Assembly: GCA_018715545.1 (NCBI GenBank)
Contig: DVLK01000098.1
Span: forward strand, 18,381-82,380
Source of the DNA: Candidatus Caccovivens faecavium
Lineage (GTDB): Bacteria > Bacillota > Clostridia > Christensenellales > UBA1242
Reading direction: 5' to 3'
Length of the DNA: 64,000 nt
Shown here: positions 1 through 8,743 of the stretch, one piece after another
Layout: each line of letters begins with the position of its first letter
Numbering within the stretch: position 1 is the stretch's first letter
Notes under the pieces: generated by a model
The model's input: only the letters and a program-made list of their open reading frames with translations
Database searches by the model: none
What the model was told of the DNA's origin: nothing
Translations under genes and position numbers: made by a program

Positions 1-140
1 TCTCCATAACCGATCCTAATGTTAATGTAGTTGTTGAATGTGCTTCTATTACAGACGATGAAAATATCATAATAACTAACACTGTTTCTGAGGCATTAGG
101 TATAGAACCAAGATATATTGTAATAATTCCTGTTGAATAG
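1..140 (+). CDS. C-terminal end of a probable SpoIIIAH-like sporulation protein (partial)
   Basis: An open frame enters the window and stops at the TAG at 138-140. It gives about 45 residues containing VNVVVECASITDDENI and ending EPRYIVIIPVE. The pattern of a beta strand, an Asp/Glu-rich linker, a helix and a final strand with IVIIP resembles the end of SpoIIIAH, the forespore-mother cell channel protein. That gene commonly lies directly before asp23-nusB in Clostridia, as here. The assignment rests on a short tail plus context and is tentative. Confidence 0.5.
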   Translation, partial: SITDPNVNVVVECASITDDENIIITNTVSEALGIEPRYIVIIPVE

Positions 141-141
141 T

Positions 142-170
142 TTGCTTTTTATAAAAATATGTGCTAAAAT
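142..170 (+). promoter_or_regulatory. sigma-A promoter of asp23-nusB-xse operon
   Basis: A -35 box TTGCTT (142-147) and a -10 box TAAAAT (165-170) are separated by 17 bp just after the upstream stop codon. A GGGAG ribosome site precedes the asp23 ATG. Confidence 0.6.
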
Positions 171-192
171 GATGCTGTAAAAGGGAGTTTTT

Positions 193-564
193 ATGGCAGT
201 AAAGTCTGAGGACAATAAAAATAAGGGTAAAATAACCTTAGATAGAAATATACTTGTGTCTATCATCAACCTTGCAACTAAGGAGATAAACGGCGTTGAA
301 AGCGTATGTAATAAGCATCGTCCGCTTTATAAGAGAATGTTCAACCGTTACGATGACGGAGTGGAGGTAAAGTTCGAAAAGAATGGCGCATTGACCATTG
401 ATGTGTATATAAATATATACATTGGCTTCAATGTGCCTGACATTGCCTTCCGCGTGCAAGAGAACATCCGTAATTCACTTGCAACCATGGTGGCATTAAA
501 GCCAATGAAGATAAATGTTCACATCGTAGATGTAGAGTGCGATAGAGAGGCTTCCGATGCGTAG
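193..564 (+). CDS. Asp23/Gls24 family envelope stress protein (YqhY-like)
   Basis: A 123-residue protein of the Asp23/DUF322 family. A lysine-rich start is followed by the family core ILVSIINLATKEINGVESV, a beta-rich middle and the closing segment with INVHIVDVE. Members are soluble proteins linked to envelope stress and, for YqhY, to fatty-acid synthesis balance. No catalytic motif is expected. It follows a GGGAG site and overlaps nusB by 8 bp, so the two are probably translationally coupled. The position before nusB is typical of Firmicutes. A second paralogue lies at 10.8 kb. Confidence 0.88.
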   Translation: MAVKSEDNKNKGKITLDRNILVSIINLATKEINGVESVCNKHRPLYKRMFNRYDDGVEVKFEKNGALTIDVYINIYIGFNVPDIAFRVQENIRNSLATMVALKPMKINVHIVDVECDREASDA

Positions 565-937
565 AGATGCAAGAGAGGGTGCGTTTAAACTCATCTTTGA
601 AACGCTATTTAAGGATGCGGAAGAGGAAACGCTTAACGAAGTCATTAGCCCACTTAAAAAGGAAGCGGACATAACCTTTTGTGAAGACATATTTAACGCT
701 TATAAAGAACATAGAGAGGAGCTAGAAAAAGAGGTATCAACGCATCTTCAAAATTACGATGTTTCGCGCGTTTATCGCATTGACCTTGCACTTATTTATC
801 TTGCGCTTACGGAAATAAAATATCTTTCCACTCCAAAAGCTGTGGCAATCAACGAGGCGATTGAAATTTCAAAAAAATATTCGACCATCGACAGCAAAAG
901 ATTTATAAATGGAATACTTTCAGCGATAATAGGTTAG
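557..937 (+). CDS. nusB: Transcription antitermination factor NusB
   Basis: At 126 residues this all-helical protein has normal NusB length. The start MRRDAREGAFKLIFE matches the family R-x-x-A-R-x-x-A-(L/F)-q opening, and the end shows the signature PKAVAINEAIEISKKYS followed by FINGILSAI. NusB binds boxA RNA with NusE (S10) during rRNA antitermination. The start lies inside the end of asp23, and xseA begins 2 bases after the stop, so this is one operon. Confidence 0.95.
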   Translation: MRRDAREGAFKLIFETLFKDAEEETLNEVISPLKKEADITFCEDIFNAYKEHREELEKEVSTHLQNYDVSRVYRIDLALIYLALTEIKYLSTPKAVAINEAIEISKKYSTIDSKRFINGILSAIIG

Positions 938-938
938 T

Positions 939-2144
939 ATGAATGCATTAAGTGTCACAAAGTTTAATAGCATTGTTAGAGATATCTTTAACAGCGAGGA
1001 ACTTCTCCACAACATAAGTATTGTTGGAGAAGTTTTTGGCGTGTCAAGAGCAAAAACTGCCATTTATTTTTCGCTTAAAGATGAAGAAAGCTCCTTGCCA
1101 TGTCTGACTTTTAATTTGTCGCTTTTTGATAACATTAAAGAGGGTGATATGGTGACCATTCAAGGTTCGCCAAATTACTATGTCAAAAGTGGTAGATTTA
1201 ACTTTGTTACATACAGCATTGTGCCATCAGGGCTAGGATTACTCTATCAAAAATTTGTTGAACTTAAAAACAAACTTGAACAAGAGGGATTATTCTCACA
1301 AGAACACAAGAAAGAAATGCCAAAGAGTATTAAGCGTATTGGTGTTGTTACCTCTAAGGAAGGCGCAGTTATTCAAGATATTAAAAATGTTGCTTGGCGT
1401 AGAAATCCATCGGTTGACATCGTGCTTTACTCATGTAAGGTGCAGGGTAACGGGGCTGAAAAAGAGATAGCGGAAGGAATTGACTTCTTTTCAAACTATG
1501 ATAAGGTGGATGCTGTGATTGTGGCGCGAGGTGGTGGCTCTCTTGAAGATTTATCAGCATATAACACTGAAATTGTGGCGCGTTCGGCATATAACTGCAA
1601 CAAATTTCTAGTTTCTGCGGTTGGTCATGAGGTAGATTTTACTATCATCGACTTTGTAAGTGATTTAAGAGCTCCAACACCGAGTGCGGCAGCAGAGCTA
1701 GTGACGGAAGATAGGCAAAAAGAAAAAATAAATTTCAAGCATATTTTAAATAAACTTACAAGAGATTTAGAAAATTATATCGGTGACAAATTAGAGGAGT
1801 ATAACGATTTAACAGCATATCTATTGACGCGCTGTGAAGATTATGTTGAAGATAAAAAAGAGCCGTTAAAATTTAATGCAAGTAAGTTATCTTATATTAT
1901 TGAAAAACTATGTATGCAAGAGGAGCATAACTTAAAATTAAAACAAAGCATGCTTGACGGACTAAATCCTATGCGCGTGCTAGAAAGAGGCTATGCCAAA
2001 GTGGAACAAGGTGGAGTGGCAATAAATGATGCAAAAAGTGTGTTAGATAGTATGCCACTAGAAATTAATTTCTGTGACGGACAGGTAACGACCAGCGTTA
2101 TGAAGAAAACAATATTTGAACAAAAGGGAGATTTAAGGAGATAA
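939..2144 (+). CDS. xseA: Exodeoxyribonuclease VII large subunit
   Basis: A 401-residue protein with an N-terminal OB-type nucleic-acid binding domain (about residues 1-100) and the XseA catalytic domain (about 120-400). It carries the family segments RIGVVTSKEGAVIQDI, VARGGGSLEDL, VSAVGHEVDFT and DLRAPTPSAAAELV, and the late ERGYAKV motif. With XseB it degrades single-stranded DNA from both ends. It directly follows nusB, and xseB starts 3 bases after its stop after an AAGGAG site. Length and motifs are intact. Confidence 0.96.
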   Translation: MNALSVTKFNSIVRDIFNSEELLHNISIVGEVFGVSRAKTAIYFSLKDEESSLPCLTFNLSLFDNIKEGDMVTIQGSPNYYVKSGRFNFVTYSIVPSGLGLLYQKFVELKNKLEQEGLFSQEHKKEMPKSIKRIGVVTSKEGAVIQDIKNVAWRRNPSVDIVLYSCKVQGNGAEKEIAEGIDFFSNYDKVDAVIVARGGGSLEDLSAYNTEIVARSAYNCNKFLVSAVGHEVDFTIIDFVSDLRAPTPSAAAELVTEDRQKEKINFKHILNKLTRDLENYIGDKLEEYNDLTAYLLTRCEDYVEDKKEPLKFNASKLSYIIEKLCMQEEHNLKLKQSMLDGLNPMRVLERGYAKVEQGGVAINDAKSVLDSMPLEINFCDGQVTTSVMKKTIFEQKGDLRR

Positions 2145-2146
2145 AT

Positions 2147-2365
2147 ATGGAAAAAGAACTCATTTATGAAGATGCCATAAAAGAATTAGAGGAAATAACA
2201 AATAAACTAGATAGTGAAAGTTTGCCACTAGCAAAAAGCGAGGAGCTTTTTAATCGTGCGCTATTTTTAGCTAAATTTTGCCAAGAAGAACTTTCAAAAT
2301 CTTCTAAAAAACTCTTTGAAATTAAAAAAGAGTTTGACAGAATTCAAGAGGAGGAGAGCGAATGA
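2147..2365 (+). CDS. xseB: Exodeoxyribonuclease VII small subunit
   Basis: A 72-residue helical protein with the XseB pattern YEDAIKELEEITNKLDSESLPLAK. It supplies the helices that bind along the large-subunit stalk. It starts 3 bp after xseA and its last codons overlap the proS start, so expression is coupled to both. Confidence 0.93.
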   Translation: MEKELIYEDAIKELEEITNKLDSESLPLAKSEELFNRALFLAKFCQEELSKSSKKLFEIKKEFDRIQEEESE

Positions 2366-4089
2366 AACTAAGTAAACTTGTCGGCGAGAGATATAAAGAA
2401 ACGCCAAACGGAGCACAACTAAAAAGTCATATCTTACTTCTTCGTGCGGGCTACATAAAGCAGGTTAGCACGGGTATTTTTTCCATGCTTCCACCGGCAC
2501 AGAGAGTGAGCCAAAAAATTCAAAATATCATCCGCGAAGAGATGAACGCCATCGGCGGTCAAGAGGTCTTATTCCCTGTTGTTATGCCAAGAGAACTTTG
2601 GGAGATGTCTGGGCGCTATCAAACTATACAAGAGGAATTACTCCGCTTTAAAGACAGAACTGGTCATGATATGCTTTTAGGCATGACGCATGAAGAGGCC
2701 GCCGTTCACATGGTTATGAACACCGTGAAAAGTCATGACGAGCTTCCTTGCATGATTTATCAAATTCAAACAAAATATCGTGATGAGGCGCGCCCACGCG
2801 GTGGACTTATTCGCGTTAAAGAGTTTTTGATGAAAGACGCATACTCTTTCCATACCTCTCAGGAAGATTTAGATAGTTATTATAAAAAAGTCTATGACGC
2901 TTACAACAGAATTTACAAGCGTATAGGGCTTAAAAATTTCATTTCTGTGAAGTCTGACAGTGGCATCATGGGCGGTAAGGTGGCGGACGAGTTTATGCTT
3001 GTCACCGACAGCGGAGAAGATAGGCTTGTGCTTTGCGATAAGTGTGGCTATAAGGCGAACATGGAGGTTGCAAGTGGCGTCAAAACTCCAAATGCTGAGT
3101 GCGAGATGAAAGAACTTGAAGAGGTGTTCACAGGTAACGCAAAGACGATTGAAGAACTTTGCCATTATCTTAATATTAAGCCAGAAGAGACCGTCAAGGC
3201 GGTGTGCTATGTGACAAGTGAGGAGAGGCTAGTTGTCGCGTTTCTTCGTGGTGACTATGATATCAACGAAAAGAAACTAGCGAAACTTTGTAAGAGCGAG
3301 ATTAAAGTTGCCGACACTGACAAATTTGGCTTAGTGGCTGGCAATATCGGTTGCGTGAACTTGACCGTGCCAGAGGACGCACTTGTTTTCTATGATAATT
3401 CGCTTGAAAATTTAAACAACTTTGTGACAGGTGCAAATAGAGAAGATTACCACTTAAAAAATGTGTGTGCTTCGCGTGATTTAAGCGATGTCGTTTTTGA
3501 CGATATTGCGCTTGTGAAAGAGGGCGATTATTGCCCTGTATGCGGGGAAAAATTGAGGCTCACGCGCGGAATTGAAATCGGCAACATCTTCCAACTCGGC
3601 ACAAAATACACAAAGTCTATGGGTATGAAGGTTAGCATGCCAGACGGAAGCAGTATGGAGCCAATCATGGGTTGCTATGGCATAGGAATAGGCAGGGCGC
3701 TTGCCAGCATAATTGAAGAAAAGGGCGATGAAAAGGGTATTGTTTGGCCTATGACCGTTGCTCCATGGCAGGTGCATTTCTGTCCACTTCGTCTTGATGA
3801 TGAGAATGTTTCGGCGGTGGCTGATGAACTCTATAAAAAGATGCACGACGCTGGCATTGAGGTGCTATACGATGACCGCGTTGTCTCCGCTGGTGTAAAA
3901 CTCACTGACAGCGAACTTATGGGCATGCCAATCCGTGTGGTGATTAGCCCTAAAACTATGGCAAACGGCACAGCCGAAGTGACCATGCGCGAAACTGGCG
4001 AAACAAACTTTATTCCTCTTCAAAATCTATTAAGCGAACTTAAAGCAATAATCGAAGATGAGGTCGGCGAGATAGAAAAAAATCTTTGA
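2362..4089 (+). CDS. proS: Prolyl-tRNA synthetase
   Basis: A 575-residue class II synthetase of the bacterial type. Visible are the start KETPNGAQLKSHILLLRAGYI, motif 1 around REEMNAIGGQEVLFP, motif 2 with KYRDEARPRGGLIRVKEF, an editing insertion between about residues 225 and 400, and motif 3 with GCYGIGIGRALASIIE. A C-terminal anticodon-binding domain follows. It charges tRNA-Pro and edits mischarged Ala. The ATG overlaps the xseB stop region, and GAGGAGAG serves as the ribosome site. It is full length. Confidence 0.96.
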   Translation: MKLSKLVGERYKETPNGAQLKSHILLLRAGYIKQVSTGIFSMLPPAQRVSQKIQNIIREEMNAIGGQEVLFPVVMPRELWEMSGRYQTIQEELLRFKDRTGHDMLLGMTHEEAAVHMVMNTVKSHDELPCMIYQIQTKYRDEARPRGGLIRVKEFLMKDAYSFHTSQEDLDSYYKKVYDAYNRIYKRIGLKNFISVKSDSGIMGGKVADEFMLVTDSGEDRLVLCDKCGYKANMEVASGVKTPNAECEMKELEEVFTGNAKTIEELCHYLNIKPEETVKAVCYVTSEERLVVAFLRGDYDINEKKLAKLCKSEIKVADTDKFGLVAGNIGCVNLTVPEDALVFYDNSLENLNNFVTGANREDYHLKNVCASRDLSDVVFDDIALVKEGDYCPVCGEKLRLTRGIEIGNIFQLGTKYTKSMGMKVSMPDGSSMEPIMGCYGIGIGRALASIIEEKGDEKGIVWPMTVAPWQVHFCPLRLDDENVSAVADELYKKMHDAGIEVLYDDRVVSAGVKLTDSELMGMPIRVVISPKTMANGTAEVTMRETGETNFIPLQNLLSELKAIIEDEVGEIEKNL

Positions 4090-4374
4090 AAATAAAGCTT
4101 TTAGCGAAGAGCGAAGGCAAGTCGTTGGCTCGCAGTGAAAAACTGAGAAAAGATTATATAAGCTGGTGTTGTTTTGAGCAAAAGAGCGTAGCGATTGCTG
4201 TCGAAACATCTCAAAAATCAAGCTGTCCTCTCTTAGATCCTTCGACTACGCTCAGGATGACAGAAATAGTGAAAAAGTTGGATATTTTTTGAGAGTTTTG
4301 CCGTAACGCCGTAGCTTTGTTAGTTTAATTAGTTTATTTATTCTAAATGATACCTTATTTGAATAAAATATTCT
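4090..4374. repeat. Gene-free spacer with an interspersed inverted-repeat motif
   Basis: This 285-bp spacer contains the unit CCTTCGACTACGCTCAGG inside nested inverted arms: CTGTC at 4223-4227 with GACAG at 4259-4263, and ATCCT with AGGAT inside. A related but diverged word (GAGCGTAGCGATTGCTGTCG) lies about 50 bp upstream. The same type of word recurs as intergenic repeats in many bacterial genomes, from general knowledge. A short open frame crosses it, but it has no ribosome site and reads through the repeat. Confidence 0.5.
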
Positions 4375-4914
4375 ATGAAAAAGGGTTCGGTTCGGTGGGC
4401 GTTTAAAGTCTTTGTGCTTTCACTTTCACTCTCCATTGTTTTTAGTTTAATGTCGCAAAGTTTGTTGCCGACATTATCTTCTTTTTTCTCTATCTTTGTA
4501 ATTATCTTTTTTATCTTTGTGGCGGTGGTGTTTGATATGGTTGCGGTGGCATTCACAACGATAAGCGAAGATAAACTTTTGCCATACAAAGACGAAAAGG
4601 GCTACAACATGGCTCTCTCACTGTGTCGAAACGCCGACAAGGTTTCCTCTTTTGGTGGAGATGTTGTGGGCGATATTTGTGGAATATTGAGCGGAGCTGG
4701 CGGTGTAAGTTTGGTTCTTAATATGCACCTTGAAGGCAGTGAGCTTAACCTTCTTGTGACTTGTTTAGTAAGCAGTCTTATTGCAGGTGTCACAATCTTT
4801 TGTAAGGCGATTATGAAAAGTTATTCCATTGAAAATTGCGGCAAAATTGCTATAAAAACAGGCTCGTATTTGGAGTTTGGAAGAAAAAATCGAAAAGAAA
4901 AAACTAAAAAGTGA
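4375..4914 (+). CDS. CorB/DUF21-like integral membrane protein
   Basis: A 179-residue protein with two adjacent hydrophobic helices (about residues 9-60), a polar middle containing SLCRNADKVSSFGGDVVGDICGILSGAGG, a third hydrophobic stretch near residues 125-145 and a basic tail. This resembles small clostridial proteins annotated as Mg2+/Co2+ transporter CorB-like, that is the membrane part without CBS domains. The transport role is not established. No Shine-Dalgarno site is seen. A TAAAAT box ends 5 bases before the ATG, so the mRNA may be leaderless. Confidence 0.55.
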   Translation: MKKGSVRWAFKVFVLSLSLSIVFSLMSQSLLPTLSSFFSIFVIIFFIFVAVVFDMVAVAFTTISEDKLLPYKDEKGYNMALSLCRNADKVSSFGGDVVGDICGILSGAGGVSLVLNMHLEGSELNLLVTCLVSSLIAGVTIFCKAIMKSYSIENCGKIAIKTGSYLEFGRKNRKEKTKK

Positions 4915-5024
4915 AAAAAGTCGATGGAAGAGGAAAGGGTTGGGAAACCAATGGAGTAGCCGTTAGAAAAGTTCACTTTTCGTGCCGGCGTTAAGCGTAG
5001 TTGGTGTCCGCAACAAAAAATTGC

Positions 5025-5053
5025 TTTACAAAGTGTTATCAAAATGCTATAAT
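5025..5053 (+). promoter_or_regulatory. sigma-A promoter abutting the start codon
   Basis: TTTACA (5025-5030) and TATAAT (5048-5053) are 17 bp apart. Only 7 bases separate the -10 box from the ATG at 5061, and no ribosome site is present, so the transcript is probably leaderless. Confidence 0.7.
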
Positions 5054-5060
5054 ATCGTGT

Positions 5061-6077
5061 ATGGAAAATTTTTATGATGCAATTTTGGATGCGTTAGTGG
5101 ATGTTTTCAAGATGATGCCTATTCTCTTTTTGGCATATCTTCTTGTTTCATACCTTTCACACGACCATAATCATAAATTTTCTGGCTTTCTCAGCAAAAA
5201 GAAAAGGACGAGCGTGCTTTACGCTTCCTTTTTAGGTTGTGTTCCTCAGTGTGGATTTAGTTCGGTTATTGCCGACCTATATTCAAGGCAAAAGGTGACA
5301 CTCGGCACGCTGGTTGCGGTGTTTGCAGCAACAAGTGATGAGGCAATTCCTATCATGATTGCCACGCCGAGCCAAATTTTAAATATGCTCCTTTTAATCG
5401 GCATAAAGATAGTTTTGGCGCTCCTTTGGGGCTATGGCATCGACTTTGTTGTTGAAATTTTCTCTAAATTAAGAAAGAAAAAGGTGGCAAATGCTACGGC
5501 GAAAAATTTGGTCGGTGAAGATGCCAGCAAAACAAAGGAATTTTCTCATGCGGAAAACGACCATGTTGCTAATCACGAGTTAAGCGAAGGTCATCATGAA
5601 CACCATATTCATGAGTGTGGGCATATACACAGTGACACTTGTGATGAACATTGTCACCATGACGAACAATGCTGTGTTGACAACATCTTTTTGGACGCTT
5701 TTAAACACACAATGGAAATTGCTATTTATGTTTTCATTGCAACTTTTATCATAAATCTACTTATCAACTATTTCACGCTTGATATTTTTACAACAATACT
5801 CACAGACAATGGTATTGTCCAAATACTTATTGCGTGCGTTGTAGGTCTTATTCCAAACTGCGCTTCATCTGTTTTACTTGTCGAACTCTTCACAGTCGGC
5901 GCGCTTTCATTTCCAGCACTTGTTGCAGGACTTTCTACGGGCGCAGGCGTTGGACTTATCATTCTTATTACCAAAAACAAGCATCCGCTTAAAAATATAG
6001 GCATACTGCTTTTGCAGTTCGCTATCGGTGTTGTGAGCGGTTTGATAATTTATGGCATCTTTCAATTAGTTATTTGA
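5061..6077 (+). CDS. Putative 10-TM heavy-metal/manganese exporter with His-rich loop
   Basis: A 338-residue polytopic membrane protein of the DUF2899/ArsP_2 type. Two homologous halves are visible: GCVPQCGFSSVIADLYSR with ATSDEAIPIM in the first, and GLIPNCASSVLLVELF with GLSTGAGVG in the second. Between them lies a hydrophilic loop (about residues 145-210) very rich in His and Cys, for example HHEHHIHECGHIH and CDEHCHHDEQCC, a likely metal-binding segment. The family is thought to export metal ions; the substrate is unknown here. An upstream in-frame ATG at 5001 was rejected because it precedes the promoter. Confidence 0.72.
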   Translation: MENFYDAILDALVDVFKMMPILFLAYLLVSYLSHDHNHKFSGFLSKKKRTSVLYASFLGCVPQCGFSSVIADLYSRQKVTLGTLVAVFAATSDEAIPIMIATPSQILNMLLLIGIKIVLALLWGYGIDFVVEIFSKLRKKKVANATAKNLVGEDASKTKEFSHAENDHVANHELSEGHHEHHIHECGHIHSDTCDEHCHHDEQCCVDNIFLDAFKHTMEIAIYVFIATFIINLLINYFTLDIFTTILTDNGIVQILIACVVGLIPNCASSVLLVELFTVGALSFPALVAGLSTGAGVGLIILITKNKHPLKNIGILLLQFAIGVVSGLIIYGIFQLVI

Positions 6078-6124
6078 TTGGGTTATGTAGAAATATATAA
6101 AACTAAAATTTTAAGGAGGTAAGA

Positions 6125-6634
6125 GTGTCTTTTGAAACTAATCGCGTGTCGCAAATTAAATTATATATAATACTTGATTCGTTTGTATTAATCTTACCAT
6201 TTTTAATTGGATTACCAATTACATTAGCAGAAAAGCGGTATGATGATTTATTTATCATGTTAAGTATTTGTATCCCTCTTTGTATTGTTGTTATTGTTCA
6301 ATTTATACTTTTACGAAAATATTATTTAGGAAAAGTTTTTGTAAATGAAGAAGGCGTTGGATATAAATATAAAAACAAAACATATAAAATTTTTAAATGG
6401 GAAGAAATTATAAAAGTTAGTATTGGGAATGCGTATTTCGTTTTTTATAAGGATGAAAAGATAAATCGAGGCAAAAATATAGTAGAAATGAAGTATTCGT
6501 CAACAAATAAAAATTATTCGAAAATCATGGATACCTGCAAAGAAATATGTAAACTTATAGATTCAAAACAAAAAGAAAATGGCTTTCAAGTTCAATATAC
6601 CAGTGAAAATGTTAGGAAAATTTTTGAAAAATAA
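6125..6634 (+). CDS. Small membrane protein, unknown function
   Basis: A 169-residue protein with two transmembrane helices (about residues 14-32 and 44-62) followed by a cytosolic domain. The motif GKVFVNEEGVGYKYKNK followed by KWEEIIKV resembles the PH-like fold of YcxB/YdbT-type bacterial membrane proteins. The start is GTG, chosen because a perfect AAGGAGGT lies 5 bases upstream. I do not recognise a function. It is more AT-rich in codon use than its neighbours. Confidence 0.5.
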   Translation: MSFETNRVSQIKLYIILDSFVLILPFLIGLPITLAEKRYDDLFIMLSICIPLCIVVIVQFILLRKYYLGKVFVNEEGVGYKYKNKTYKIFKWEEIIKVSIGNAYFVFYKDEKINRGKNIVEMKYSSTNKNYSKIMDTCKEICKLIDSKQKENGFQVQYTSENVRKIFEK

Positions 6635-6831
6635 AATAAAAACTGCTTAGAAATTAAACGGTTTTACGCTTTGAGATGGTATTGCCACTTTTTGTTAAAA
6701 AATGAATTTGAACAAAAACATAAGAAGCAATAATGTTGCGTGACATCGTCACTTTCAATAGGCAGAAAAATTAAGTTTGAATTTAAAAACATTAAACATC
6801 CAAAATTTGTTTGGTTTGTTTGGTAAAACGC

Positions 6832-6860
6832 TTGCAAAATATATTTCTATATGTTATAAT
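6832..6860 (+). promoter_or_regulatory. sigma-A promoter of rpsB-tsf
   Basis: TTGCAA (6832-6837) and TATAAT (6855-6860) with a 17-bp spacer. The predicted start near 6867 leaves a leader of about 170 nt before rpsB. The stretch 6635-6831 upstream holds no gene that I can see. Confidence 0.7.
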
Positions 6861-6866
6861 CATTCC

Positions 6867-7039
6867 GTCATTGGACAAATAAGCACTCAAAGCAAATTTT
6901 TAAACAGGTTGCCTGAACGCTTGCAAACTTTGGTTTTATGTTTTAAATTATGAATTTGTTTGCAGGTAAAAGAGTAATCTTGGGTTGGTTTAAAGAGTTA
7001 AAACTTTGGGGAAGGACAAAAACTAGGAGGTAAAAAATT
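6867..7039 (+). promoter_or_regulatory. Possible structured rpsB leader
   Basis: The long 5' leader contains a hairpin pairing CTTGCAAAC (near 6919) with GTTTGCAGG (near 6958) around an AT-rich loop, then a purine-rich segment ending AGGAGG before the ATG. Autoregulatory leaders are known for ribosomal protein S2 genes, but this sequence was not matched to a defined family. Confidence 0.35.
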
Positions 7040-7948
7040 ATGTCAGTTATTTCAATGAAACAACTTCTTGAAGCTGGTGTTCATTTCGGTCACCAAACAA
7101 GAAAGTGGAACCCTAAGATGAAAGAATACATCTTCACTGCAAGAAATGATATTCACATCTTAAATTTGGAGCTCACATCAGAGCAAATCGACAAGGCATA
7201 CAGCTTTGTTCGCGATGTTGTAGCTTCTGGAAAGAGCGTGCTTTTTGTTGGAACAAAGAAGCAGGCGCAAGAAGCAGTTAAGGAAGAGGCAGAGAGATGC
7301 GGAATGTTCTACATCAACACTCGTTGGCTTGGCGGAACTTTAACTAACTTCAAAACAATTAGAAACAGAATTGAGAGATTAAATAAACTCAATCAAATGG
7401 AAAAGGTTGGTGAATTTGACCTTCTTCCAAAGAAAGAGGTTGCTCTCTTAAAGCAAGAAAGAGATAAGCTTGAAAAGAACCTCGGCGGAATTAAAGATAT
7501 GCACGAACTTCCAGGTGTACTTTTCGTTGTTGACCCAACCAATGAAAAAATCTGTGTTCATGAAGCAAACATCTTAAACATTCCAGTAGTTTCACTTGTT
7601 GACACAAACTGCGACCCATCAAATGTCACAATTGTAATTCCAGGAAATGATGATGCTATTCGCTCTGTTAAGCTCATTGCAAGCGCAATTGCAGACGCTG
7701 TTATTGAGGCAAGAGAGGGCGTTTCTATGCAGAAGAATGAAGAGGAAGACGAGAAGGTTGACCTTGAAAGTTTACTCACAGAAGCTAAGCCTAGCTTAGA
7801 GCTTGCTGAGGCTGGCGAGGAAGTTAAAAAGACAAACAAAAAACCTAAGAAAAAACCAGCCAAGAAAGTAGAAAAAACTGAAAAGGTTGAAGAAAAGAAA
7901 GAAGAAGTAAAAGAAGAAAAAGTTGAAGAGAAAAAGGACGCTGAATAA
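7040..7948 (+). CDS. rpsB: 30S ribosomal protein S2
   Basis: A 302-residue S2 with the opening [22 protein letters not shown] and the [10 protein letters not shown] and PGVLFVVDP motifs. The conserved domain ends near residue 235. A low-complexity Lys/Glu tail follows ([20 protein letters not shown] and more), about 65 residues longer than the usual bacterial S2. A strong AGGAGG precedes the ATG. tsf follows after 52 bp. Confidence 0.97.
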   Translation: MSVISMKQLLEAGVHFGHQTRKWNPKMKEYIFTARNDIHILNLELTSEQIDKAYSFVRDVVASGKSVLFVGTKKQAQEAVKEEAERCGMFYINTRWLGGTLTNFKTIRNRIERLNKLNQMEKVGEFDLLPKKEVALLKQERDKLEKNLGGIKDMHELPGVLFVVDPTNEKICVHEANILNIPVVSLVDTNCDPSNVTIVIPGNDDAIRSVKLIASAIADAVIEAREGVSMQKNEEEDEKVDLESLLTEAKPSLELAEAGEEVKKTNKKPKKKPAKKVEKTEKVEEKKEEVKEEKVEEKKDAE

Positions 7949-8000
7949 TCTAAATACTTAGCGTTTCAAGAAAAAATTTAAAATCAAAAAGGAGATAATT

Positions 8001-8657
8001 ATGAGTTTTACTGCACAAGATGTTGCAAAATTAAGACAACAAACAGGCGTTGGTATGATGGAGTGCAAAAAGGCACTTACCGATGCTAATGGAGATTTTG
8101 AAAAGGCAATTGTTCTTCTTCGTGAAAGAGGACTTAAAGCGGTTGACAAAAAGCAAAACAGAATAGCTTCCGAAGGCGCTGTTGCTTCTTACATCCACAT
8201 GGGCGGAAAGATAGGCGTTTTGGTTGAAGTTAACTGTGAAACCGACTTCGTTGCAAAGAGTGACGATTTCCAAGTTTTGGTTAAAGACATTGCTATGCAA
8301 ATTGCTGCTGCAAATCCTAAGTATGTTCGTGAAGAGGAAGTTGACCCTAGCGAACTTGAAAAGGAAAAGGAAATTTTGAAAGTGCAAGCGCTTAATGAGG
8401 GCAAGCCTGCAAATATCGTTGAAAGAATGATTGAAGGAAGAATTAAGAAGTATTATGAAGATGTCTGCCTTCTCAATCAACCATTCGTTAAAGATAGCAG
8501 TAAAACAATTAAGGACATCTTAACAGAAGCAACTTTAAAAATCGGAGAGAAAATCTCTGTTAGACGCTTTGTTCGTTATGAGCTTGGCGAGGGACTTGAA
8601 AAGAGAAATGATAATCTTGCAGAAGAAGTTGCAAAACAGATGGCAAATATTAAATAA
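8001..8657 (+). CDS. tsf: Elongation factor Ts
   Basis: A 218-residue EF-Ts, the nucleotide exchange factor for EF-Tu. The N-terminal UBA-like part reads AQDVAKLRQQTGVGMMECKKAL, followed by the core motif VNCETDFVAKSDDF. The length is that of the short clostridial form. A GGAG site lies 6 bases upstream. Unlike most Firmicutes, pyrH does not follow; a terminator does. Confidence 0.97.
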   Translation: MSFTAQDVAKLRQQTGVGMMECKKALTDANGDFEKAIVLLRERGLKAVDKKQNRIASEGAVASYIHMGGKIGVLVEVNCETDFVAKSDDFQVLVKDIAMQIAAANPKYVREEEVDPSELEKEKEILKVQALNEGKPANIVERMIEGRIKKYYEDVCLLNQPFVKDSSKTIKDILTEATLKIGEKISVRRFVRYELGEGLEKRNDNLAEEVAKQMANIK

Positions 8658-8660
8658 TTT

Positions 8661-8690
8661 AAAGAATAGGTTTTCCTATTCTTTATTTTT
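8661..8690 (+). terminator. Rho-independent terminator of rpsB-tsf
   Basis: A perfect 10-bp stem AAAGAATAGG/CCTATTCTTT with a TTTT loop is followed by ATTTTT. Confidence 0.85.
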
Positions 8691-8694
8691 ACTA

Positions 8695-8723
8695 TTGACA
8701 TGTAAAATCAAATATATTAGAAT
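8695..8723 (+). promoter_or_regulatory. sigma-A promoter of thyX-like gene
   Basis: TTGACA (8695-8700) and TAGAAT (8718-8723) with a 17-bp spacer, starting directly after the tsf terminator. Confidence 0.7.
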
Positions 8724-8743
8724 ATTGTCAAGAGAGGTGTTAT

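Noticed and set aside
4086..4292. 68-residue open frame after proS
   Set aside because: It overlaps the proS end, has no proper ribosome site and its translation (DPSTTLRMT) is the known read-through of the interspersed repeat.
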